DNA of 11,714 bases from Methylococcaceae bacterium (GTDB taxonomy: Bacteria > Pseudomonadota > Gammaproteobacteria > Methylococcales > Methylomonadaceae). The position numbers and the translations under genes were made by a program. Location of the stretch: contig JAUXDP010000076.1 in assembly GCA_030618325.1 (NCBI GenBank), positions 1 through 11,714 of the forward strand, in the 5' to 3' direction. Positions 5,601-11,714 of the stretch are shown piece by piece (within the stretch, counting starts at the first letter, position 1; each line of letters opens with the position of its first letter). The notes below the pieces were generated by a model. That model saw only the letters and a list, made by a program, of their open reading frames with translations, did no database searches and had not been told where the DNA came from.

Positions 5601-6674
5601 TTAACGAATAATTTCCGGTAACAATCGGTATTCCAGTTCATTGTCCTTCTGTTTGCCAGTATTCAAAGGATCTAATACACGACCCAGCCCCACAGTATTT
5701 TCAAAAGCACGCCGACTGCCAGACGTTTTAATTTTAAAATAATTGATGCCTGATTTTATTTTTAACCAGTGCACGGCTTCAGTTATTGGTAAAGAAGTCA
5801 GGTAATCTGTCACTTTGCTCATCCCCGTCATGCCCTTGATGCCTGAGACTTTTAAAATGATTGTTCCAAGCTCTAATGACTCAGGCTTAACTGCATAATA
5901 TGCTGACAGCTTATCGTAAGCCCCTTGCACTCCGGACAGGATAGACTCATCTAAACTACTGCATTGTTTGCTCCATTGTTTGACGTTATTGTTGAAGTAA
6001 AAAGCCCATTCTGATACCCAGCACTTTTTTCTTTTGTTTTTATTCACGCGTCCGACCAGCATTGAAGTGGTTCCATAACGATCAGATACTTCATACAAAT
6101 GCTCAGAATAAGCCCCTAAAATATCGTTAATAGAGATTTTTTGTCGTTCTTCAAGATCCATTAATGGGAACAATATGGGTAAGCCTTTTCGTTTAGCCGC
6201 TTTACTAAGCGCGTTAGCAATTTCAGGCATTTGCTCTTCATTGTAGATTTTCCTTTTTCCGCCTTCATCCACCACCAGCCATACCAGCATTTCATCCCTT
6301 ATCGCACTCCAAATACCCAAATTGCTTGAGCGCATTAATTCCATTAGTGCATGTTCATCAAATTTAACGCGCATGACTCGTGTTGAACCATTATCACCAA
6401 CATTGGAAGGGATAAGAGAGTATTGAAACTGGGTTGTATAACGTGAGGCATCGTCCAGGGCAATTTTCACGGTAGGATTTTCCAGAATATTCTCCCCTAC
6501 CATCACCTTTTTAAGAACAATGATTAAAGCCTGCTTGATGGCTTTATTACGATCTTCCAGTGAACCACTTTTGGTGACCACCTCTGCTTCGAATAACCCC
6601 TGCACCTCGACAGATATGGCGCTGCCTGAATAACAGAGCAAAAAAATGAAAAAAGTCTTAATAAGTCGCTTCAT
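5601..6674 (-). CDS. DUF2066 family exported protein
   Basis: 357 residues from the ATG at 6674. An upstream TTG-initiated frame would add 11 polar residues ahead of the signal peptide and is rejected. A GAGG lies very close to this ATG. The N-terminus MKRLIKTFFIFLLCYSGSA is a Sec signal peptide with a probable cut before ISVEVQG; the cysteine context does not make a lipobox. The mature start GLFEAEVVTKSGSLEDRNKAIKQAL...VLKKVMVG is characteristic of DUF2066, followed by YTTQFQYSLIPS, MRVKFDE and the EMLVWLVVDEGG segment. The family is common in gammaproteobacteria and is classically found beside purM, as here. Function is unknown; a periplasmic location is inferred. It is divergent from purM with a 76-base intergenic region. 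Confidence 0.88.
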   Translation of the reverse strand: MKRLIKTFFIFLLCYSGSAISVEVQGLFEAEVVTKSGSLEDRNKAIKQALIIVLKKVMVGENILENPTVKIALDDASRYTTQFQYSLIPSNVGDNGSTRVMRVKFDEHALMELMRSSNLGIWSAIRDEMLVWLVVDEGGKRKIYNEEQMPEIANALSKAAKRKGLPILFPLMDLEERQKISINDILGAYSEHLYEVSDRYGTTSMLVGRVNKNKRKKCWVSEWAFYFNNNVKQWSKQCSSLDESILSGVQGAYDKLSAYYAVKPESLELGTIILKVSGIKGMTGMSKVTDYLTSLPITEAVHWLKIKSGINYFKIKTSGSRRAFENTVGLGRVLDPLNTGKQKDNELEYRLLPEIIR

Positions 6675-6750
6675 ATCCTCACACAAAATATACGTTGTCT
6701 TGTACAATATTCACAGATTCTAGTTTAATTTTAGCAGTAAGAGAATAATA

Positions 6751-7797
6751 TTGAGCGAACAAAATAAAGAAAGCCTAAGTTATAAGAGTGCCGGGGTAAA
6801 CATTGAGGCAGGTAACGACTTGGTTGATCGTATCAAACCAATCGCTGAAAAAACACGCACCAAGGGCGTATTGTCTGGTCTGGGTGGTTTTGGCTCGATG
6901 TTTGAATTACCTCTGGACAAGTATAAACAACCCATTTTGGTATCGGGTACCGATGGGGTTGGTACTAAACTTAAATTAGCCAGTGAAATGGGCGTGCACA
7001 ATAGTATTGGTATCGATCTGGTTGCGATGTGTGTTAATGACATCATAGTCCAGGGTGCGGAACCTTTATTCTTTTTAGACTATTTTGCTTCTGGTAAATT
7101 GGATGTTGAGGTCGCCGCATCGGTAGTAGAAGGAATTGGAAAAGGCTGTACATTGGCCGGTGCCGCTTTGGTTGGTGGCGAAACTGCGGAAATGCCGGGA
7201 ATGTATGCAGAAGGTGACTATGATTTGGCAGGGTTTTGTGTGGGTATCGTCGAAAAAGCTAAAATCATTGATGGCACAAAAGTTAAAGCTGGTGATAAAT
7301 TACTCGGCCTGGCCTCATCAGGCCCTCATTCTAACGGTTATTCGCTGATCCGAAAAATCATAGAACATAGCCAGGTGGCATTAACGGAGCCATTACAGAG
7401 TAAAACTCTCGGCGAAGTAATGCTTGAGCCCACTCGTATTTATGTCAAATCTTTAATGGCATTATTTGATGCTATTCAAGTACATGCCCTGGCCCATATC
7501 ACCGGTGGTGGCATTACTGAAAATCTTCCTCGGGTGCTACCAAACGATCTGTCGGCAACCATAGATTTATCTGCATGGCAACGCCCGGAAGCTTTTCAGT
7601 GGTTACAGCAACACGGGAATGTTTCTGAAAGTGAAATGTTGAAAACCTTTAATTGCGGTATAGGCATGATTATCTGCGTTGACGCAGAAGATGAGGAAAA
7701 AACCTTAAGCATCCTTGCCGAGCAGGGCGAAACAGTTTGTCAAATTGGAGAAATTGTTACTTCTACTGGGCAAGCAAAGGTTTTATATAACACCTAA
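6751..7797 (+). CDS. purM: Phosphoribosylformylglycinamidine cyclo-ligase (AIR synthetase)
   Basis: 348 residues, full family length (E. coli 345). It catalyses ATP-dependent ring closure of FGAM to AIR, the fifth step of purine synthesis. Near-diagnostic segments are SLSYKSAGVNIEAGN at the N-terminus, GLGGFGSMFELP, the SGTDGVGTKLKLA nucleotide loop, IGIDLVAMCVNDI, QGAEPLFFLDYFA, GGETAEMPGMY, SSGPHSNGYSL, ITGGGITENLPRVLP and FNCGIGMI. The start is TTG at 6751: no in-frame ATG occurs before the conserved core, and the frame matches the usual MSxxxxSLSYK start. The ribosome site is weak (AAGAGA, about 7 nt away). purN, often the next gene, is absent; an AT-rich orphan follows after 11 bases. 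Confidence 0.97.
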   Translation: MSEQNKESLSYKSAGVNIEAGNDLVDRIKPIAEKTRTKGVLSGLGGFGSMFELPLDKYKQPILVSGTDGVGTKLKLASEMGVHNSIGIDLVAMCVNDIIVQGAEPLFFLDYFASGKLDVEVAASVVEGIGKGCTLAGAALVGGETAEMPGMYAEGDYDLAGFCVGIVEKAKIIDGTKVKAGDKLLGLASSGPHSNGYSLIRKIIEHSQVALTEPLQSKTLGEVMLEPTRIYVKSLMALFDAIQVHALAHITGGGITENLPRVLPNDLSATIDLSAWQRPEAFQWLQQHGNVSESEMLKTFNCGIGMIICVDAEDEEKTLSILAEQGETVCQIGEIVTSTGQAKVLYNT

Positions 7798-7808
7798 GTT
7801 AAATGTAA

Positions 7809-8246
7809 ATGAAATATATACATACTGATAATTGGGTGTCTAAAATACAGGGTGGTATTAATTTATATCCATTTGAAGAATTGTGTATTGATGAGCTTAT
7901 CAATATCGTACCTAATCCAATAAAAGATACTTTAATTGAACAGTTTAAAATGTTGAACTTAGGTCAAAGAGAGGTTGATAGTCGAGCATTAAATTTTTAT
8001 CGAATAAAATGGGGAATTCTTTCCACTAAAAACATTCCTAAGCTTTCTACAAAACAACAAGAAACTAAGTTACTTAAAATTGAAATAACTCTAAACAATA
8101 AAGATAATATTCATATTAACTATTGGGTAGTGAATGGAATATTTTTTCAAATTACATTCAACAAAGATATTTCTAAATACAAAAATATAAATGTATTAAA
8201 CGTAACAAAGGTTGTTAAAGCATGGCAATCAAATATAAACATTTAA
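7809..8246 (+). CDS. AT-rich orphan gene of unknown function behind purM
   Basis: 145 residues, no signal peptide or membrane segment. It is strikingly rich in Asn, Ile, Lys and Thr and in A/T-ending codons compared with purM before it and the DUF533 gene after it, which points to recent acquisition. Visible features are INLYPFEELCIDELINIVPNP near residues 17-37, a probable helix-strand body with FYRIKWGIL, and a beta-like NIHINYWVVNGIFFQITFN. I do not recognise the family. It starts 11 bases after the purM stop with no clear ribosome site and ends 8 bases before the convergent DUF533 gene. The tight fit on both sides suggests it is expressed as the tail of the purM transcript. Confidence 0.6.
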   Translation: MKYIHTDNWVSKIQGGINLYPFEELCIDELINIVPNPIKDTLIEQFKMLNLGQREVDSRALNFYRIKWGILSTKNIPKLSTKQQETKLLKIEITLNNKDNIHINYWVVNGIFFQITFNKDISKYKNINVLNVTKVVKAWQSNINI

Positions 8247-8254
8247 CAAGTGTA

Positions 8255-8938
8255 TTAAGCCAATTTTGCTTCCAAACTGTTCACTAAATCCGCTTCCAGA
8301 CCAAGCGCAGATGCCAGTTCATTTAAAAACAATCGCTCTTGAACCTGATCGACATCAAGGATAACACGAGAAACCAGATACATTTCTGCTGCCATTTCTG
8401 GGGAATCGGCACTTGCTGCGAGAGTTTTGATATCGACTGGTTGTGTTAATTCATCCTCTATGGATTGGGCGGTGTCTGACTGTAAACCCAATGCTTTAAT
8501 TTGCTCGACAATTTTGGTTCGTTCGCTATCGTCAATATGACCATCGACCTTAGCCGCAGCAATCATAGCTTTTAATAAAACCAAACTACGTTTTTCTTTG
8601 GCATCATCTGACAATTCATTGATGGGATCACCTGCAACTTCTATCTCGCCTGAGTTTTGTTTTTGCCATTCTTGAAAGGTTTGATAAGCGAGACCACCGA
8701 TCGCTGCCAAACTGCCCAGTTTCAACGTTGCTCCGGTTAATTTTCTTCCAGCGCCAGTTCCCAATAATAAGGCGATAGCACCTGCAGCCAAGGCGCCTTT
8801 GCCGGCAGTTGACAACATAGCTTTACGCGCTTCCGGATCTTCGGGAATATCTAACTTATCTTCAGCTATATCAATACCTTTATCGACATATTCCTTACCT
8901 GTATTTAAAAATAAATCCAAAATCTGTTGAGCATTCAT
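8255..8938 (-). CDS. DUF533 (YebE-type) inner-membrane protein with TerB-like domain
   Basis: 227 residues. The N-terminal part has an amphipathic helix (to about 30), then a Gly/Ala-rich hydrophobic segment around 45-64 (GKGALAAGAIALLLGTGAG) and a second weaker one at 72-86, as in YebE-type proteins (E. coli YebE is about 220 residues). From about 110 a TerB-like helical domain follows, with the acidic KVDGHIDDSER motif (130-140) seen in tellurite-resistance TerB folds, and a C-terminal LNELASALGLEADLV helix. It probably faces the cytoplasm, anchored in the inner membrane; no activity is established. The start ATG at 8938 has CAGGAG six bases upstream. It lies in the same direction as metR but 48 bases after its stop. 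Confidence 0.88.
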   Translation of the reverse strand: MNAQQILDLFLNTGKEYVDKGIDIAEDKLDIPEDPEARKAMLSTAGKGALAAGAIALLLGTGAGRKLTGATLKLGSLAAIGGLAYQTFQEWQKQNSGEIEVAGDPINELSDDAKEKRSLVLLKAMIAAAKVDGHIDDSERTKIVEQIKALGLQSDTAQSIEDELTQPVDIKTLAASADSPEMAAEMYLVSRVILDVDQVQERLFLNELASALGLEADLVNSLEAKLA

Positions 8939-8986
8939 TCTATTCTCCTGAGTATTTTATGGTTTATTGTTTTAGTGGGATAACGT

Positions 8987-9895
8987 CTACACTTCGTGTT
9001 GGAGCTTCTTGTTAGCAGCATTTTTACCAATCGCGATAAATTGCTTAATATAGTTTACTTCAATATCCCTAGTTCGCAACACGGCAAATAGTTTTTTATG
9101 AATGCCCTCTACACCGAGACGAATTTTTTGGACTGCCACACTTTTTACATAATCATCAGCCAACCATTCGGGTAACACACAAACACCGCGCCCCAACGTA
9201 GTCATTTGTAACATTAACTCTATGGATTCGATTTTTTTGATGCTTGCTGGTTTGACACAGGCTGGGTTTAAGAATTCTGTCAAAATATCTAAGCGCTCCG
9301 GAGATACTGGGAAAGTTAGCAATGTTTCATTTGCCAGGTTTTCAGCCGTGATAGATTTCATGTTTGCTAAAGGATCTTTGTCAGATACCAAAAGTACCAG
9401 TTCGTATTCTGCTAATTGTTGATAATGAATATTTTCTTTTTTCTCCATATCTGGTGTTATAAGAATATCAATATGATGATTTAACAATCCCACCATCCCG
9501 GAAAACTGAAATTTATTGACGATATTAATATCCACATCTGGCATTTGTTCCAGAAATAACCCGATCACCCCGGTTAACCATTTATGACAAGGATAACATT
9601 CCACACCAACCCGCAGCACACCTTGGAGACCCTCACCATATGCCTTGAGTGTATGCTCTGCCTGTACTAAAACGGGCAATACATGCTGAGCTGTTTTTAA
9701 TAACAATTCCCCGGCTTGAGTCAGCCTCAAACGCCTGCCTTCTCTTTCCCAAAGCGTCACTTCCAACTTCTTTTCCAGATAGCGAATTTGATGAGACAGT
9801 GCAGATTGACTCAAACACAGGTTGTTTGCCGCCTCGGTCAACGTGCCTGTCTCATGCAATGCCTGAATAATTCTAAGATGACTATGCTCTATCAT
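8987..9895 (-). CDS. metR: LysR-family transcriptional activator MetR
   Basis: 302 residues. The winged helix-turn-helix is at residues 7-60: LRIIQALHETGTLTEAANNL, then SQSALSHQIRYLEKKL. The effector domain follows, with the MetR-like VGVECYPCHKWLTGVI (compare IAIECHSCIQWLTPAL in E. coli), DILITPDM, YELVLLVSDKDPLA, NETLLTFPV, SPERLDILTEFLNPA and GVCVLPEW. MetR binds homocysteine as co-activator and drives metE and other methionine genes. The divergent arrangement with metE across a 99-base region supports the assignment beyond generic LysR. The ATG at 9895 matches the family start MIExxHLxxxQAL. LysR proteins of this type usually repress their own promoter. Confidence 0.93.
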   Translation of the reverse strand: MIEHSHLRIIQALHETGTLTEAANNLCLSQSALSHQIRYLEKKLEVTLWEREGRRLRLTQAGELLLKTAQHVLPVLVQAEHTLKAYGEGLQGVLRVGVECYPCHKWLTGVIGLFLEQMPDVDINIVNKFQFSGMVGLLNHHIDILITPDMEKKENIHYQQLAEYELVLLVSDKDPLANMKSITAENLANETLLTFPVSPERLDILTEFLNPACVKPASIKKIESIELMLQMTTLGRGVCVLPEWLADDYVKSVAVQKIRLGVEGIHKKLFAVLRTRDIEVNYIKQFIAIGKNAANKKLQHEV

Positions 9896-9898
9896 TTA

Positions 9899-9911
9899 TG
9901 AGAAAACCTCA
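9899..9911. promoter_or_regulatory. Candidate MetR binding site
   Basis: TGAG-AAAAC-CTCA is a perfect dyad with the spacing of the MetR consensus TGAA-N5-TTCA and one symmetric change in each half. It is centred about 64 bases before the start inferred from the -10 hexamer at 9957, which is where LysR activators usually bind, and it overlaps the leader of metR, suiting autoregulation. Confidence 0.45.
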
Positions 9912-9956
9912 TGAAACACGTAAAAACCATCATTATTATTCATGTCTGCGCAAAAG

Positions 9957-9962
9957 TATACT
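9957..9962 (+). promoter_or_regulatory. Candidate -10 element of the metE promoter
   Basis: TATACT is close to the sigma-70 -10 consensus. No good -35 hexamer is found 17 bases upstream, as expected for an activator-dependent promoter. Transcription would begin near 9969, giving a leader of about 26 bases before the metE ATG. Confidence 0.4.
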
Positions 9963-9994
9963 GCTCCCTTTTTATCCACTGAATAGTTTCAATC

Positions 9995-11714
9995 ATGGTT
10001 ACAACACATAATCTTGGCTTTCCCCGGATTGGCAAAAATCGGGAATTAAAATTTGCTCTCGAAAAATACTGGAAAAATGATATTTCTCAAAATGAGCTTT
10101 TAACAATCGCAGCTTCATTACGCCAACAGCACTGGCAAAATCAATCCACACTGGACTTAGTACCTGTGGGTGATTTTTCATTTTACGATCAGGTGCTTGA
10201 CACCAGTTTTTTGCTGGGAAATATTCCCGACCGTGCAAGTGAATTATCAGGTAATGAACTGGATAATTATTTTCGCGTGGCAAGGGGCCGTGCATCCTCG
10301 AATGAACCAGAGTCCTCTTGTATACAAGCAGGGGAAATGACCAAATGGTTTGATACCAATTATCACTACATCGTGCCAGAATTTGATAACAACACATCAT
10401 TTTCACTCCATGCTGATCGTCTGCTAGAACAGATTGCAGAAGCCAAACAACAAGGTATCAATGCTAAACCTGTCATTATCGGGCCAGTTACCTACTTATG
10501 GTTAAGCAAATCTAAAGACGGCTCAGACAAATTAGCCTTATTGGATAATCTTTTAACTGTGTACGGCCAGTTATTTAGCGAGCTTGAAACGGCAGGGGTT
10601 GAATGGGTGCAAATTGACGAACCTATTTTGGTAACAGAACTCTCCCCAAAATGGCAACATGCTTTTAGAAAAGCCTATTATGATCTCCAGCGTACATCAC
10701 TAAATTTATTGCTGGCCACCTACTTCGGGCAATTGCAGGAAAATTTGAAATTAGCTTGCGAACTGCCTATTAATGGCTTACATATTGATGCCATCAACGC
10801 CAAAGATGAAGTAGCCAAAATTGTTGACTGGTTACCTAGCCATAAAATTCTTTCATTGGGCGTTATAGATGGCCGTAATATCTGGAAAACAGACCTGCAA
10901 CAAATCCTGCACTGGTTAAAGCCCTTCTATGAACGCTTGCAAGATAGACTGTGGCTTGCACCATCCTGTTCATTGCTTCATGTGCCTGTTGATCTGGATA
11001 GCGAACAAAACCTGGATACTGAAATTCAATCATGGCTGGCTTTCGCTATCCAAAAGCTAGATGAACTCGATACCCTTGCAATAGCCCTGAATGATGGCAA
11101 TGATGCTGTTGTAGGAAAATTATCAGAAAATAACGATGCTATTAGTAGTAGAAAACAGTCGAGCCGTGTTCATAATAAAGACGTAAAAATACGCACAGCA
11201 GAAATTACGGATGTTATGAGAAAACGCCAATCTGCCTATAAGGAAAGAGCCATTTTACAGCGAGACAAATTTAACCTGCCTCTTTACCCTACAACCACGA
11301 TTGACTCATTCCCACAAACACAGGAAATCCGACAAGCCAGACGAGAACTCCGGGCAGGTAAACTATCCGAAGATGCCTATCGTGTAGCGATGCAAAATGA
11401 AATTAAACGCAGTATACGTGAGCAAGAAGAATTGGGATTAGATGTATTCGTACACGGTGAACCTGAAAGAAATGACATGGTGGAATACTTTGGTGAGCAA
11501 TTAACGGGTTATGCTTTTAGCCAGTTTGGTTGGGTTCAATCCTATGGTTCTCGCTGTGTTAAGCCACCTATTATTTATGGTGATATTGCCCGTCCCTCTC
11601 TCATGACAGTGGATTGGATAAAGTACGCCCAATCACTGACAGATAAGCCGGTAAAAGGCATGCTGACAGGGCCTGTCACTATTTTAAACTGGTCATTTGT
11701 ACGCGATGACCAGT
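9995..11714 (+). CDS. metE: Cobalamin-independent methionine synthase, 5' part (runs off the window)
   Basis: The frame is open from the ATG at 9995 to the window end: 573 complete codons of about 755. MetE transfers the methyl group of methyltetrahydropteroyl-triglutamate to homocysteine. It begins MVTTHNLGFPRIGKNRELK, followed by PVGDFSFYDQVLDTS, EMTKWFDTNYHYIVPEF, VIIGPVTYLWL and GVEWVQIDEP. The catalytic half begins near 425 with FNLPLYPTTTI, then DVFVHGEPERNDMVEYFGE, WVQSYGSRCVKPPI and KPVKGMLTGPVTILNWSF. The zinc ligands lie beyond the window. Residue 437 is Asp (GAC, 11303-11305) where the TTTIGSFPQ homocysteine loop is normally Gly. No clear ribosome site precedes the ATG. It is divergent from its activator metR. 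Confidence 0.95.
   Translation, partial: MVTTHNLGFPRIGKNRELKFALEKYWKNDISQNELLTIAASLRQQHWQNQSTLDLVPVGDFSFYDQVLDTSFLLGNIPDRASELSGNELDNYFRVARGRASSNEPESSCIQAGEMTKWFDTNYHYIVPEFDNNTSFSLHADRLLEQIAEAKQQGINAKPVIIGPVTYLWLSKSKDGSDKLALLDNLLTVYGQLFSELETAGVEWVQIDEPILVTELSPKWQHAFRKAYYDLQRTSLNLLLATYFGQLQENLKLACELPINGLHIDAINAKDEVAKIVDWLPSHKILSLGVIDGRNIWKTDLQQILHWLKPFYERLQDRLWLAPSCSLLHVPVDLDSEQNLDTEIQSWLAFAIQKLDELDTLAIALNDGNDAVVGKLSENNDAISSRKQSSRVHNKDVKIRTAEITDVMRKRQSAYKERAILQRDKFNLPLYPTTTIDSFPQTQEIRQARRELRAGKLSEDAYRVAMQNEIKRSIREQEELGLDVFVHGEPERNDMVEYFGEQLTGYAFSQFGWVQSYGSRCVKPPIIYGDIARPSLMTVDWIKYAQSLTDKPVKGMLTGPVTILNWSFVRDDQ

Noticed and set aside
6675..6707. TTG-initiated N-terminal extension of the DUF2066 protein
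   Set aside because: It would place a polar segment ahead of a clear signal peptide, and no ribosome site precedes the TTG.
9999..10406. 135-codon minus-strand frame
   Set aside because: It lies antisense to the well-conserved N-terminal part of metE and has no family resemblance.
1..11714. CRISPR array, tRNA or rRNA genes, transposase genes
   Set aside because: No regularly spaced direct repeats, tRNA-like cloverleaf or transposase motifs were seen on either strand.

Overview
The window looks like chromosomal DNA of a gammaproteobacterium of moderate to low GC. The DUF2066 gene divergent from purM, the metR/metE divergent pair and a YebE-type DUF533 protein are all gammaproteobacterial in style. 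I cannot fix the genus. A diversified TIR/formylglycine-fold gene of this type would fit lineages such as Methylococcales or Thiotrichales, but that is a guess.

Layout. Positions 1-280 hold no gene. On the minus strand, 281-1474 encodes a TIR-domain protein fused to a formylglycine-generating-enzyme-like (C-type lectin fold) domain. Its last ~40 codons form a GC-rich block whose codon pattern is the signature of a diversity-generating retroelement (DGR) variable region. No reverse transcriptase, template repeat or avd gene is visible here. Upstream of it, 1475-1842 carries a short gene-end remnant, an inverted pair of palindromic repeats and a terminator-like hairpin, followed by a small secreted helical protein (minus). 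From 2492 a tight plus-strand operon runs P-loop ATPase, metA-type homoserine O-acyltransferase, guanine-deaminase-like enzyme. The deaminase appears to have lost its normal stop and reads about 100 codons antisense into a convergent exported-protein gene (4866-5297, minus). A 93-bp hairpin repeat follows.

The right half is mostly core metabolism: DUF2066 (minus) divergent from purM (plus), an AT-rich orphan gene directly behind purM where purN often sits, a DUF533/TerB-like membrane protein (minus), and metR (minus) divergent from metE (plus), which is cut by the window end after 573 codons.

How they connect. MetA (first committed step from homoserine) and MetE (last step to methionine), with the activator MetR, make methionine synthesis the main metabolic theme. 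purM supplies purine synthesis and the deaminase acts in purine salvage or catabolism. The TIR/lectin gene is the accessory feature of most interest: a probable NAD-cleaving or signalling TIR domain attached to a ligand-binding surface that has apparently been hypermutated at defined codons.
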